Assembly: GCA_903900845.1 (NCBI GenBank) | Contig: CAIUOU010000167.1 | Coordinates: 1 to 64,000, forward strand | Length of the DNA stretch: 64,000 nucleotides | DNA from: an uncultured Opitutia bacterium | GTDB lineage: Bacteria; Verrucomicrobiota; Verrucomicrobiia; Opitutales; Opitutaceae | Direction of reading: 5' to 3' | Notes under the pieces: generated by a model | Told to the model about the DNA's origin: nothing | Database searches by the model: none | What the model saw: the letters and a program-made list of their open reading frames with translations, nothing else | In this document: piece after piece, positions 43,690 to 52,618 of the stretch | How positions within the stretch are numbered: the stretch's first letter is position 1 | How the letters are laid out: every line of letters begins with the position of its first letter | Position numbers and translations under genes: made by a program

Positions 43690-44145
43690 TCAACCCGCGG
43701 CGCCCTCGGTGGAGGCGGGGGCGACCTCGCCCTTCAGCGCGTTGAGGGCCGCGTGCCAGCCGAGGGTGGCACACTTGATTCGCGCCGGAAACGCATGCAC
43801 GCCGGCGAAGGCCGCCAGATCGCTGATCTCCTCCGGCGCCTCGCCGGTGGTGACGATCCGCTTGAACTCGTCGTACATCGAGCGGGCCTCGTCAGCCGTG
43901 TGGCCCTTGACCAGCGTGGTCATCAAGGACGCGCTGGCCTGGGAAATGGCGCAGCCGGCGCCGTCGAAGGAGATTTCCGCCACCCGGTCGCCCTCGATCC
44001 GCAGGTAAACACTGCACTGGTCGCCGCAGGTCGGATTCTCGCCATGCGCCACGCGATTAGCGGTCGGCAAACGGCCGCGATTACGCGGCCGCTTGTTGTG
44101 GTCGAGGATGACCTGCTGGTAGAGCTCGGAAAGGTCGCCGGACAT
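43690..44145 (-). CDS. sufU: SufU-type iron-sulfur cluster scaffold/sulfur-transfer protein
   Basis: A 151-residue IscU/SufU-like protein. The metal ligands Cys40 and Asp42 (PTCGDQC), Cys65 (GAGCAIS) and Cys125 (IKCATLGW) are conserved, and the extra loop before Cys125 makes it SufU rather than IscU. In Gram-positive SUF systems SufU receives sulfur from SufS. MSGDLSELYQQVILDH is a typical beginning; a longer frame upstream adds nothing. No sufS or sufBCD gene is adjacent in this window. It lies 56 bases after the 221-aa membrane-associated protein on the same strand. Confidence 0.92.
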   Translation of the reverse strand: MSGDLSELYQQVILDHNKRPRNRGRLPTANRVAHGENPTCGDQCSVYLRIEGDRVAEISFDGAGCAISQASASLMTTLVKGHTADEARSMYDEFKRIVTTGEAPEEISDLAAFAGVHAFPARIKCATLGWHAALNALKGEVAPASTEGAAG

Positions 44146-44201
44146 GCGAGACAAGGGTGGCGCCGCGCCGGGGAGGCGCAACGCGGGTTTTCAGGACCAG
44201 T

Positions 44202-44867
44202 CTAGCGCAGGCCGACCGGCGTTCCGAGCACCTCGCGAAGGATAACGGCGCGACGGACCGAGGCCGCGTCGCGCAATTCCTCCGCCAGCCCGCCCCGCGC
44301 GGACCGCACGGCCGCCGCGGCCGCGGCGGCCCCGGCCGAATCGCGTGCGGTACGCCGCCGCGCTTCCGCTCGTTCCGCCTCCAGCTGCCGCAGATCCTCG
44401 GCGAGCCGGCGCTGCCGCTCCAGCTCCGCGGCCCGGCGATCCGGCACCTCAAGGATGGTTGCGGCGGCGGCCGGTGGGGCGGCGGGAGCCGGAGCCGGCT
44501 CGGGCTCGGGGTTCAGCGCCCGCTCGAACTCACGCACCATGCGCCGCAGCGGATCCTCGAAAGGCTCCGGCCTGCGGGTGGTCTCGGGCGCCTCGACGGG
44601 AGCCTCCCGACGCGCGAGCGGCGGTGGTTCGGGCGCGGAAGCCGGCGGCGGCACCTCGCCGCGCCGTTCCGCGATCCGCCGGCGGATCTGCTCCTGGATC
44701 TCCTGGACCCGCCGCTCCTCGTCGAGGGCGTCGGGTTTGGAGGCGGGCGGCGGCGGCGTCTGCCGCCGCGCCTGGAGCAGGCCGCGGATGATCTGGACGA
44801 CAAAGATGACGACGAAGATGACGACCCCCAGGCGGTCGAGCAGCCAGTCGAGCAGCGACGCTTTCAC
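44202..44867 (-). CDS. membrane-anchored coiled-coil protein of unknown function
   Basis: A 221-residue protein, unrecognised. One N-terminal membrane segment (about 10-30, LDRLGVVIFVVIFVVQIIRGL) is followed by a charged helix (RRVQEIQEQIRRRIAERRGE), a Pro/Ala/Glu-rich linker (about 72-140) and a long basic-acidic coiled coil (RAAELERQRRLAEDLRQLEAERAEARRR in total). Topology is probably a cytoplasmic tail anchored in the inner membrane. It begins 24 bases after floA on the same strand, so it is probably co-expressed with flotillin and may be part of a membrane microdomain scaffold. No enzymatic motif is visible. Confidence 0.7.
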   Translation of the reverse strand: MKASLLDWLLDRLGVVIFVVIFVVQIIRGLLQARRQTPPPPASKPDALDEERRVQEIQEQIRRRIAERRGEVPPPASAPEPPPLARREAPVEAPETTRRPEPFEDPLRRMVREFERALNPEPEPAPAPAAPPAAAATILEVPDRRAAELERQRRLAEDLRQLEAERAEARRRTARDSAGAAAAAAAVRSARGGLAEELRDAASVRRAVILREVLGTPVGLR

Positions 44868-44891
44868 GCGCGAAGGCGAGAGATGGGCGGG

Positions 44892-45893
44892 TTACTTCTT
44901 GCCCTCGGGATGGGCGATGGAGGAGCGCATCTGGGTGTCGGCCTGGACGTTCTCCATGCGATAGAAGTCCATCACGCCCAACCGGCCGCTGCGGAAGGCC
45001 TCGGCCTGCGCGAGCGGCACCTGCGCCTGGGCCTCCACGACCTTGGCCTGCATTTCCTGCACGCGCGCCTTCATCTCCTGCTCCAGCGCCACCGCCGCGG
45101 CGCGGCGGATTTCAGCCTGAGCCTGCGCCATATTTTTGTTCGCCTCGGCCTGCGCCTCCTGGAGCTTGGCGCCGACGTTCTCGCCGACGTCGACGTCGGC
45201 GATGTCGATGGAAAGGATCTCGAACGCGGAGCCCACGTCCAGGCCGCGCTTGAGCACGGTCTTCGAGATGCTATCCGGCGACTCGAGCACGGTCTTGTAG
45301 GACTCGGCCGAGCCGATGGTCGTGACGATACCTTCGCCGACGCGCGCGATGATGGTCTCCTCCTTGGCGCCGCCGACGAAGCGGTCGAGGTTGGTCCGCA
45401 CGGTCACGCGGGCCTTCACCTTCACTTGGATGCCGTCCTTGGCGACGCCGTCGATCGTGGTGCGGCCGCCTTCGGGATTGGGGCAGTCGATGACCTTGGG
45501 GTCGACGGACGTGCGGACGGCCTCGACGACGCTCTTGCCGGAGCCCTTCGTCGCGAGATCGATGGCGCAGGCACGGTCCCAGCCGAGCTCGATGCCGGCC
45601 TTCTGGGCGGCGATCAGGGCCTGCACGGTGGGGACCACGTTGCCACCCGCCTGGAAATGCGACGCGATCTGGTCGGCGTCGATGTTGATACCAGCGCGGA
45701 CCGCGGTGATGCGGGCGTCGACGATCAGCCCGTAAGGGATGCTCGCGAACTTGAGGGCGACGAGTTTCGACAGAGGCACGGGGGCGCCGTTGAAAAGCGC
45801 CTTAACCCAGGCGCCGATAAGGCTGAAAATGATCGCCCCGACGACGAGGATGATCAGGCCGATTAGGACGAAACCGATGAGGGTCAGGCTCAT
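44892..45893 (-). CDS. floA: flotillin-like protein FloA
   Basis: A 333-residue flotillin-like membrane scaffolding protein. A short N-terminal hydrophobic hairpin ([20 protein letters not shown]) anchors it. The family core includes [46 protein letters not shown] and [19 protein letters not shown], followed by a long Glu/Ala/Gln coiled coil with the typical repeats ([19 protein letters not shown]). It forms the usual operon with two NfeD-domain proteins: its start overlaps the stop of the short NfeD gene by 4 bases. In Bacillus this pair organises membrane microdomains. Confidence 0.95.
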   Translation of the reverse strand: MSLTLIGFVLIGLIILVVGAIIFSLIGAWVKALFNGAPVPLSKLVALKFASIPYGLIVDARITAVRAGINIDADQIASHFQAGGNVVPTVQALIAAQKAGIELGWDRACAIDLATKGSGKSVVEAVRTSVDPKVIDCPNPEGGRTTIDGVAKDGIQVKVKARVTVRTNLDRFVGGAKEETIIARVGEGIVTTIGSAESYKTVLESPDSISKTVLKRGLDVGSAFEILSIDIADVDVGENVGAKLQEAQAEANKNMAQAQAEIRRAAAVALEQEMKARVQEMQAKVVEAQAQVPLAQAEAFRSGRLGVMDFYRMENVQADTQMRSSIAHPEGKK

Positions 45894-46387
45894 GATGGAG
45901 TTGGTTGGGAGGAGTTAGGGTTAGTGGAAAGGGTGACAATGACGCGAAAAGTATCGAAGCCGACGACCTCGACAGCGGAACCCGCCGGCACATGTCCGCT
46001 CCGGGCGAAGGCCTCGTAACGGCGTCCATCGCATTCGATCAGGCCGCTGGGGGCGAGCGTGGTGGCGGCGACCGCCTGACGGCCGACCAGGGAGGCTTCG
46101 GCCACGGCCGGCTGGCTCGTTCCGCCGACCGTGGCCGTCATGGAAAACCTCCGGGCGAGGCGGCTCCGCGGGAGCAGCACGAACTCGAGATAGAAAGCCA
46201 CTCCGCCGATGAGGAGCGCCGCGGCGCTGGCCAGCGCTCCGCCCTCGGCGCCAAAGCGGTCGAAGGAAAGACCGACTCCCACCATAAGGAGGATTCCTCC
46301 CACGATCCCCAGGACGGCGCCGGGCACGATGACCTCGAGGGCAAGCAGCAGGATACCGCAGGCGAAAAGCAGTACCACCGCGCTCAC
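45890..46387 (-). CDS. short NfeD-family membrane protein
   Basis: A 165-residue NfeD-like protein without protease domain. It has two or three hydrophobic segments ([53 protein letters not shown]) and a C-terminal OB-fold-like NfeD soluble domain (about 95-150, [38 protein letters not shown]). Overlaps of 4 bases on both sides (ATGA) tie it to the long NfeD protease upstream and FloA downstream. It probably binds FloA in the membrane. Confidence 0.9.
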   Translation of the reverse strand: MSAVVLLFACGILLLALEVIVPGAVLGIVGGILLMVGVGLSFDRFGAEGGALASAAALLIGGVAFYLEFVLLPRSRLARRFSMTATVGGTSQPAVAEASLVGRQAVAATTLAPSGLIECDGRRYEAFARSGHVPAGSAVEVVGFDTFRVIVTLSTNPNSSQPTPS

Positions 46388-47829
46388 GGACGTGTCTCCT
46401 TTTCGACCAGCAAACCAAAGTCGGTGCGCCGGCGGACCACAACCCGGGCTCCCGGCTCGGCCACGCCGAAAGCCAGCCGCGCCTCGAAGCGGCGGCCGTC
46501 GATTTCAACCTGTCCGCTGGGGAAAAGCCCCGTGGCGGTCACGGCGACGCGCCCCACGAACGCGTCGATCTCCGGCCAGGTCGTCGGATCGGCGCCAGCA
46601 ATCTGGGCGGATCCGGTGACGGGGCCGGCCACCGCGAGACGGGAAAAAAACCACCCCTTGGGGATGAGACGCGCGAACAGGAAGGCGAGTCCGACGGCGA
46701 TGGCCAGACCGAGGCCAAGGTCGGTGAGAGGGCCGAGGAAGAGATCGTCGCTAACCCGGACCGGCTGATCAGGCCAGATGTCAGCCATCGACCACACCAG
46801 CGAGCCGAGCATGAGGGCGAGCCCCGTCACCGCGAAGATCACCGCGCCGGGCATGAAGAAGATTTCCGCGAAAACGAGGGTGAGCCCGAGCCCGAAGACC
46901 AGCATGGGCTCCTGCCCGGAAAGCCCGGCCACGTAGTTGCTGAGGAACACGACCGCGAGGCAGGCGATGCCCACCGCGCCGAACACCCCGAAACCGGGCG
47001 TCTTGAATTCAACATACAGCGCGAGGAGGCCGAGGCCGAGCAGTACCGGGACCAGCGAACGCAGGAAAACGGCGAATTTCTCCGACCAGGTGATCTCCAG
47101 CGTGGTGACGGAGTGGCCGCCCTCGCCGAACTTCTGGCGGAGGAGTTCAGGGAGGTCTTTCGCGATTCCCGCCGCGAGCAGCGGCTGCGGCGGCTCGCCA
47201 TAGGTCTCGGCGGCCTCCTTTGCGGTGAGGGACAGCAACTCACCCTTCCCCTTCAAAACCTTGTCCTCGATCTTCAGCTCGTAGTCGGCGTCGATCATCG
47301 CGGAGATGACCTTGCCGCGGTAACCTCCCTTGCCCTCGCTCGTGGCGCGGACGCGCGCCTTGAGGTAGCTCACGATCTTCTGGCGCATCGTGGCGTCGAT
47401 CTCCTGGCCGGTGGACATCACCGGCGCCGCTGCCCCGATCACGCCCTCAGGGGAAAACCAGATCTCATCGGTGGTGGCGGAGATGAAGGCTCCGGCCGAG
47501 ATGGCCTCGTCGTTCACGAAGGTGAGGGTTTTCCCGGGGAACTTACCGATCGCCTCCATGATCTCGAAGGTGGAGTCGAGCGCCCCGCCGGGCGTCTTCA
47601 TGTCGAGAACCACGAGTTCCGCCTTGTCCTCGATCGCCTGCTTCAACCCGCGCCGGATGATGAACAGCATCGGCGAGTCGATCTGGTCGCGCACCGGGAT
47701 TACCACCACGCGCGGCGGCGGGGCGGAGGCGGACGCGTCACCGGCCACCGGCGCGGCCGCGGCGACTCCGGCGGTCATGAGGACCGCCAGGAGGGCGAGT
47801 GCGCGGGATTTGAGCCGGGACAAAATCAT
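46384..47829 (-). CDS. NfeD-family membrane-bound serine protease (ClpP-class)
   Basis: A 481-residue long NfeD protein (nodulation formation efficiency D, ClpP-like serine protease fused to membrane and NfeD domains). A signal peptide or leading membrane segment is followed by the ClpP-like domain (about 40-230): LVVLDMKTPGGALDSTFEI, FVNDEAISAGAFISATTDEI (catalytic Ser in AISAGA). A group of membrane segments follows at about 275-400 (VPVLLGLGLLALYVEF and others), then the NfeD OB-like C-terminal domain (about 425-478, FVGRVAVTATGLFPSGQVEI). It leads the nfeD-nfeD-floA operon. I begin it at the ATG at 47829. Confidence 0.93.
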   Translation of the reverse strand: MILSRLKSRALALLAVLMTAGVAAAAPVAGDASASAPPPRVVVIPVRDQIDSPMLFIIRRGLKQAIEDKAELVVLDMKTPGGALDSTFEIMEAIGKFPGKTLTFVNDEAISAGAFISATTDEIWFSPEGVIGAAAPVMSTGQEIDATMRQKIVSYLKARVRATSEGKGGYRGKVISAMIDADYELKIEDKVLKGKGELLSLTAKEAAETYGEPPQPLLAAGIAKDLPELLRQKFGEGGHSVTTLEITWSEKFAVFLRSLVPVLLGLGLLALYVEFKTPGFGVFGAVGIACLAVVFLSNYVAGLSGQEPMLVFGLGLTLVFAEIFFMPGAVIFAVTGLALMLGSLVWSMADIWPDQPVRVSDDLFLGPLTDLGLGLAIAVGLAFLFARLIPKGWFFSRLAVAGPVTGSAQIAGADPTTWPEIDAFVGRVAVTATGLFPSGQVEIDGRRFEARLAFGVAEPGARVVVRRRTDFGLLVEKETRP

Positions 47830-47948
47830 TACGCCACCGTAACAGCCCCGCCCCGCCCCGCAAGCGCCCCGGTCCTTTCGCCGCCCCTCGCGGGAAGCGG
47901 CGAACAAAACCTTTGCGCCCGCCCTGGCGCGCCGGTACCCCGCCGCGA

Positions 47949-48869
47949 ATGGAAAAAATCGCTTACCAGGGCCAGACCCTCACCCGGTGGCAGGTCGGCA
48001 ACTCGACGTTTCTCGCCCTGCCCGAGCGAGGCGCGCGGCTGATGAACTGGAATCTGCGGCTGGGCGACGGCTCCGTGCGAGATGTCATCTACTGGCCGGA
48101 GAACGCCGACTTCGGGGAAATCGCCAAGGTACGGGGAGGCAATCCGATCCTGTTCCCTTTCAACGGGCGATGCTTTGACCGCGGCGACATCTTCCACTGG
48201 CGGGCGCCGGACGGGGTGCGGCGCCCCATGCCCCTGCACGGGATCGCGCGCCAGGGGGATTTCAAGGTCACGCGGCTCGACGCCCGCGGGTTCGACGCCG
48301 TCTTGGTCCCGGGCGACGAGGCCCGCGCCTGCTACCCTTACGACTATGAGTTCGTCGTCGCCTACCGATTCGAGCCACTCGGACTGTCGTGCGAGTTTTC
48401 GTTGACCAACCTCGGCGCCGAGCCCCTGCCGTGGTCGGCCGGCCATCACTTCTACTTCACCCTCCCGTGGACCGAGGGAACCAGCCGGTCGGACTACTCC
48501 ATCCGCATCCCGTCGACCAAACGCCTGCGCCACGACCCCACTGGGGCTCTGGTTCAAGGCCCGGAACTCGGCGACAAGGAGACCTTCGGCAACGCTTCCC
48601 TGGTGGACTGCATTCACGGCGGTCTGCGTTCGCACGAGGCGGTTTTCAGCGAGGAGGGGCGCACCGGCTCAATCACCGTGCGTCTCGGCACCGATCCGGT
48701 GCCCCCGCCCGAAGCGGTCTTCGTCACGTGGACACTCGCCGAGACCTCGCCGTTCTTTTGCGTCGAACCTTGGATGGGGCCGCCTAACGCACCGGAAACC
48801 AAGACCGGCCTGCATTGGGTGAAAAAGGGCGAGACACGGAAATTCTCGGTTTCGGTGAATCTGCGTTGA
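47949..48869 (+). CDS. aldose 1-epimerase-like (galactose mutarotase superfamily) protein
   Basis: A 306-residue cytoplasmic enzyme of the galactose-mutarotase/D-hexose-6-phosphate mutarotase superfamily. GARLMNWNLRL, NPILFPFNGRC, PLHGIARQGDF with a catalytic-type His, and SAGHHFYFTLPW with the second His are family motifs. It interconverts alpha and beta forms of a sugar or sugar phosphate. The exact subfamily (YeaD-like or GalM-like) is uncertain. It starts at the ATG at 47949, 120 bases from the divergently transcribed NfeD gene. It ends 34 bases before tatA. Confidence 0.86.
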   Translation: MEKIAYQGQTLTRWQVGNSTFLALPERGARLMNWNLRLGDGSVRDVIYWPENADFGEIAKVRGGNPILFPFNGRCFDRGDIFHWRAPDGVRRPMPLHGIARQGDFKVTRLDARGFDAVLVPGDEARACYPYDYEFVVAYRFEPLGLSCEFSLTNLGAEPLPWSAGHHFYFTLPWTEGTSRSDYSIRIPSTKRLRHDPTGALVQGPELGDKETFGNASLVDCIHGGLRSHEAVFSEEGRTGSITVRLGTDPVPPPEAVFVTWTLAETSPFFCVEPWMGPPNAPETKTGLHWVKKGETRKFSVSVNLR

Positions 48870-48903
48870 GCGGGATGCGTCCTTTGATTTCTCTTCCCCC
48901 CGC

Positions 48904-49326
48904 ATGATGTCCGTCTCCGTGCCGACCAACCTGCTTCCGCCGCTCGCTTTCATCGACGGGCTCGGCGGGCCGGAGATGCTGCTCGTCCTGGTGATCGTGC
49001 TGCTGCTCTTCGGCGGCGATAAGCTGCCAGAGTTCGCCCGCGGGATGGGCAAGACGATGCGGGAGCTGAAAAAGGCCGCCTCCGGCGTCGAGGACGAGTT
49101 TCGCCGCGCCATGGAAGATGATGAAAAGAAGAAGGCGGCCGCGGCCTACGCCGCGGAAAACCCCTCCCCTCCCCCGGCCGAAACCGGCGTGGAGCCGGCG
49201 GCATCCGCGACCACCGAATCGGGACCAACTGCAGCAGGTCCCGAGGCCCCCGCGGCCCCGGAGCCCGCGCCCGCGCCTTCACCCGCCCCGGCCAAGCGAG
49301 TCATAGCGAGCGAAGACTGTCCGTGA
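48904..49326 (+). CDS. tatA: Sec-independent translocase TatA-type subunit
   Basis: A 140-residue TatA/E-type protein. After a short N-terminus, GGPEMLLVLVIVLLLFGGDK forms the single membrane helix with the FG-x-LPE (FGGDKLPEF) hinge, and ARGMGKTMRELKKAA is the amphipathic helix. The C-terminus is an Ala/Pro/Glu-rich disordered tail, longer than in E. coli TatA. It builds the protein-conducting part of the Tat translocase, and this window encodes several Tat substrates with RRxFLK signals. No tatC is adjacent. It overlaps the smr gene by 4 bases. Confidence 0.92.
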   Translation: MMSVSVPTNLLPPLAFIDGLGGPEMLLVLVIVLLLFGGDKLPEFARGMGKTMRELKKAASGVEDEFRRAMEDDEKKKAAAAYAAENPSPPPAETGVEPAASATTESGPTAAGPEAPAAPEPAPAPSPAPAKRVIASEDCP

Positions 49327-49622
49327 TCGCGCCGAGGATGACCGGTGAGGCCATGCCCGACCCGGTGCCGGTGCCGATCACCGGGGAGCTGGACCTGCAC
49401 ATGTTCCGGCCCTCTGACCTCGGGGAATTGTTGCCAGCCTACTTCACGGAGTGCCGCGCGCGTGGCATTCACCGTGTCCGGGTGGTCCACGGCAAGGGCA
49501 CTGGTACGCTCCGCACGACCGTCCACACCCTCCTCCGCCGCTGCCAACAGGTTCGGGGATTCAGCGCCTGCGACGAGATGAATGGTTCGTGGGGAGCCAC
49601 CTGGGTGGAGCTGCTCCCATGA
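49323..49622 (+). CDS. Smr-domain protein
   Basis: A 99-residue single Smr domain protein, start GTG at 49323 overlapping tatA. LDLHMFRPSDLGELLP contains the LDLH motif and VRVVHGKGTGTLRTTV the HGxGxG motif. Smr domains in larger proteins (MutS2 and others) nick branched DNA or, in recent work, cut ribosome-stalled mRNA. As a lone domain it may bind or cut nucleic acid. The ATG codons at 49338 and 49353 are alternative starts. Its last codon overlaps the next gene (ATGA at 49619). Confidence 0.88.
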   Translation: MIAPRMTGEAMPDPVPVPITGELDLHMFRPSDLGELLPAYFTECRARGIHRVRVVHGKGTGTLRTTVHTLLRRCQQVRGFSACDEMNGSWGATWVELLP

Positions 49623-50851
49623 AAACGCTCACGACCCTCGGATTGGTCGTACTGCTGGCGGCGATCGCCGGCGAGAACCGCGGAGCGGGCGCCGATTCGC
49701 CGCTGATCCTGGTGTCGCTCGACGGTTTCCGCCACGATTACTGCGATCTTTACCCGGCCGAGAGCCCGACGCTGCGCGACATGCGCGCGGCGGGTTCATC
49801 CGCCCGCGGTCTTATACCGGTCTTCCCGTCCAACACTTTCCCGGGGCATTACTCGCTGGTGACCGGCCTGCATCCCGGCCGGCACGGGATCATCAACAAC
49901 GACTTCTTCGACGCGGAACGCGGCACGTTCTTCCACTACTTCCAGCCGTCCTCCTTCCGCGATGGATCCTGGTGGGGCGGCGAACCGATCTGGGCGACCG
50001 CCGAGCGCCAGGGGCGGAGGGCCGCTGCCCATTTCTGGGTGGGGTCGGAGGCCGTCATCGGCGGCCGGCGGCCGACTTTCTGGAAACCCTTCGATTACTC
50101 GGTGCCCTTCGCGCGCCGCTTGGACGAGGTGAGCGAATGGCTGCGGAAACCCGCCGCGGAAAGACCTTCCTTGGTCGCCTTCTATCTCGAGGAGGTGAAC
50201 GGCGCGGGCCACCGGTTCGGTCCCGACTCACCCGAGGTCGCCGCCGCCGTTCGCCAGGTCGATCATCATCTCGCCGAGCTTCGGCGGAGATTCCGCGAGC
50301 TCGGCCTCACGCCGAACTTCGTCGTGGTTTCCGACCACGGCATGACCGCCACCGCCTTGGAACGGGTGGTCGTGCTCGACGACATCCTCGATCCCCGCAC
50401 CGTGCAGATCGACTCCGACGGCAGCCTGCTGGCACTGCGCCCTCTGTCCGGAACCGCGGAGCAACTGGTGGAGAAGTTCCGGGACGTGCGTCACGTGCGC
50501 GCCTTCCAGTCGGCCGACTTGCCCGCGCACTTCGCGCTGAAACCGGGGCCACGGGTGGCGCCCGTCTGGGTGCTGCCCGAAGAAGGCTGGCACATCGCTC
50601 CGCGTTCCACGGTCGAGCGACTGCGCCGCAAGTACGCCGAGAAAGGCTATCTCGCGGGCGACCACGGCTATGACCCGCTGATCAGCTCGATGCACGGGAT
50701 CCTCATCGCCGAGGGCCCGGCGTTCCAGCGCGGGCGGGTCGCGGACGCGGCCTCCGCCGTCCATGTCTATCCGCTGCTGTGCATGGTGCTGGGACTGCAG
50801 CCCGCGCCGAACGATGGCGACGACCGGCTCGCGCGCGCGCTCCTCCGCTGA
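49619..50851 (+). CDS. ectonucleotide pyrophosphatase/phosphodiesterase family protein
   Basis: A secreted 410-residue phosphodiesterase of the NPP (ENPP) branch of the alkaline phosphatase superfamily. A signal peptide covers about 1-22. LVSLDGFRHDY gives the first zinc Asp, PSNTFPGHYSLVTGLHPG contains the nucleophile Thr, and VVSDHGMT and DHGYDP carry further metal ligands. It cleaves phosphodiester or pyrophosphate bonds in nucleotides or lipids. ATGA overlap couples it to smr, giving an odd three-gene string tatA-smr-npp. Confidence 0.92.
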   Translation: MKTLTTLGLVVLLAAIAGENRGAGADSPLILVSLDGFRHDYCDLYPAESPTLRDMRAAGSSARGLIPVFPSNTFPGHYSLVTGLHPGRHGIINNDFFDAERGTFFHYFQPSSFRDGSWWGGEPIWATAERQGRRAAAHFWVGSEAVIGGRRPTFWKPFDYSVPFARRLDEVSEWLRKPAAERPSLVAFYLEEVNGAGHRFGPDSPEVAAAVRQVDHHLAELRRRFRELGLTPNFVVVSDHGMTATALERVVVLDDILDPRTVQIDSDGSLLALRPLSGTAEQLVEKFRDVRHVRAFQSADLPAHFALKPGPRVAPVWVLPEEGWHIAPRSTVERLRRKYAEKGYLAGDHGYDPLISSMHGILIAEGPAFQRGRVADAASAVHVYPLLCMVLGLQPAPNDGDDRLARALLR

Positions 50852-50918
50852 ACCGGGCAAGGAGCGACTTTTCGCCCTGCCGCGGGGTTATAGGGATAGG
50901 AACCAACCCGCACCACTG

Positions 50919-51110
50919 ATGAAAACCCTGATCGTTCTGGCAATCGCGAGCCTCTCCGGACTCGCCGCACTGGTGGCCGGCCTAGCCCTCGGGCTGGGCG
51001 TCGGACCGCTCTTCGCCCTGACGCTCGCGGCACTTTTGCTGTTGTTGTGGGCGGGAGACTACCGGACGTACCGACACTTGGGCGCCCACTTCATTCCGCG
51101 TCGGCCCTGA
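50919..51110 (+). CDS. small hydrophobic membrane protein (63 aa)
   Basis: A 63-residue protein with two hydrophobic segments (about 3-24, [22 protein letters not shown], and 27-46, [17 protein letters not shown]) joined by a short turn, then a basic C-terminus ([16 protein letters not shown]). I do not recognise a family. The preceding 67 bases include TATAGG as a possible -10. It is short but has a clear membrane-protein composition and an ATG start, so I consider it probably real. Confidence 0.55.
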   Translation: MKTLIVLAIASLSGLAALVAGLALGLGVGPLFALTLAALLLLLWAGDYRTYRHLGAHFIPRRP

Positions 51111-51208
51111 CCGGGGAGACCGGGCTTTGTCGTGCTGATCTTTCCCGTTGGCTCCCAGTACAGCCCGCAGTCACGCTCCATTCGGAAACTGGCTTCCGGA
51201 CCTTATTC

Positions 51209-52033
51209 ATGATGAACCAACCGCCCCCGCTGGCGCCGCGCATGCACGCGATCCAGCATACCCTTCACGGCAGCGAGATGCAGTTCGTCGAGATCGAGCT
51301 TGACCCGGGGGAGTCCGTCGTGGCCGAGGCCGGAGGGATGATGTACATGGAGGATGGCATCGGCATGGAGACCATCTTCGGAGACGGGTCCGCCGTCGAA
51401 GGAGGCCTCGTGGGCAAGCTGCTGGGGGCGGGCAAGCGCCTGCTCACCGGCGAATCGCTCTTCATGACCCTCTTCGAGAACCGCTCGGCCGCCAAGCGGC
51501 GCGTCGCGTTCGGGGCGCCCTATCCCGGCCGGATTTTGCCCGTGAATCTCGCGGACCTCGGCGGTGAATTGCTGGCCCAGAAGGACTCATTTCTTTGCTC
51601 GGCCCGGGGCGTGACGATCGGCATTGCCTTCCAGAAGCGGATCGGCGCGGGACTCTTCGGCGGCGAGGGCTTCATCATGCAGCGCCTGCAAGGCGACGGC
51701 TGGGCGTTTGTGCACGCCGGCGGCACGCTCCACGAACGCACGCTCGCCGCGGGAGAGACGCTGCGGGTGGACACGGGCTGCATCGTGGCCTACCAGCCCA
51801 CGGTAGATTTCGACGTCCAGTACGTTGGCGGGATCAAGACCGCGCTCTTTGGCGGTGAGGGCCTCTTCTTCGCCACCCTGCGGGGCCCGGGCCGGATCTG
51901 GCTGCAATCGCTGCCGTTCTCGCGCCTCGCCGGTCGGATCATCGCCGCGGCGCCAGGCGTCGGGAAAGGCGGCCGGGAGGAAGGATCGGTGCTGGGCGGC
52001 CTTGGCCGGAGGCTCGACGGGGACAACTCCTAG
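51209..52033 (+). CDS. AIM24/TIGR00266 family protein
   Basis: A 274-residue AIM24-family (TIGR00266) protein. [42 protein letters not shown] and AVFxT-like strings such as [19 protein letters not shown] and [16 protein letters not shown] are typical of the family, forming a double beta-helix. The function in bacteria is unknown; the mitochondrial relative affects membrane organisation. It lacks a signal peptide. The start is the ATG at 51209, the first of two consecutive Met codons. The following gene starts 26 bases later. Confidence 0.9.
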   Translation: MMNQPPPLAPRMHAIQHTLHGSEMQFVEIELDPGESVVAEAGGMMYMEDGIGMETIFGDGSAVEGGLVGKLLGAGKRLLTGESLFMTLFENRSAAKRRVAFGAPYPGRILPVNLADLGGELLAQKDSFLCSARGVTIGIAFQKRIGAGLFGGEGFIMQRLQGDGWAFVHAGGTLHERTLAAGETLRVDTGCIVAYQPTVDFDVQYVGGIKTALFGGEGLFFATLRGPGRIWLQSLPFSRLAGRIIAAAPGVGKGGREEGSVLGGLGRRLDGDNS

Positions 52034-52059
52034 CGGGACCGACCCGCACCGAACCTTAC

Positions 52060-52587
52060 GTGAGGACACCACTCGTCTACGGTGCAGGCATCGCGATCGC
52101 GAACGCGTTGGTCAATCTGGGTTTCTTCTTCGCCGGGGTGCATTCCAACTCCGAGCGCCTCGCGGCCATGCAATGGCTCGGTACCACGCTGGTCATAGCG
52201 ACCTTCAGCGTGGGACTGACTCTCGCGGTTCGCGAAAGACGGCAAACACTGCCGCCGGAGCAAGAGTGGGGGTTTGCGCGGGCCTTCGGCGCCGGCGTCC
52301 TCACGGGACTTTTCGCGACGCTGCTCGGGATCGTGCCGAGCTACCTGTATTTCGCGGTCATCAATCCCGGCTTCAGCGACGTACTGGCCGAGATGCAGCG
52401 CAACGCACTCCTAGACCGCGGGCTTTCCTCGGTCGAAGTGAACCGCTTGATGCCGATAATGGCCAAGTTTACCGGACCCGCGGTCCTCACGGCCTCCGGG
52501 ACCTTCATCGGCTTCATCTGGGCCAGCCTGACCGCGCTGGTCGTGGCCTTCTTCCTGCGGGGCCGCGCAGCCGCGGCCAAGGCGTGA
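52060..52587 (+). CDS. DUF4199 family membrane protein
   Basis: A 175-residue integral membrane protein with four hydrophobic segments (LVYGAGIAIANALVNLGFFFAG; LGTTLVIATFSVGLTLAV; FGAGVLTGLFATLLGIVPSY; FIGFIWASLTALVVAFFL), resembling DUF4199. It starts with GTG. The acidic/polar loop between spans three and four (FSDVLAEMQRNALLDRGL) is a typical feature of that family. Function unknown. It follows the AIM24 gene on the same strand and converges with the PDZ-domain gene. Confidence 0.75.
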   Translation: MRTPLVYGAGIAIANALVNLGFFFAGVHSNSERLAAMQWLGTTLVIATFSVGLTLAVRERRQTLPPEQEWGFARAFGAGVLTGLFATLLGIVPSYLYFAVINPGFSDVLAEMQRNALLDRGLSSVEVNRLMPIMAKFTGPAVLTASGTFIGFIWASLTALVVAFFLRGRAAAAKA

Positions 52588-52618
52588 ACCTAGGGGTCAG
52601 CGCCTTCAGCGCGAGGCC

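Noticed and set aside
47830-47907. 26-codon N-terminal extension of the NfeD protease
   Set aside because: The extension is Gly/Arg/Cys-rich with no signal-peptide character; ATG 47829 gives a proper leader.
51047-51208. Longer start for the AIM24 gene overlapping the small membrane-protein gene
   Set aside because: The added 54 residues are unlike the family and overlap another plausible gene; the two Met codons at 51209 match the family start.
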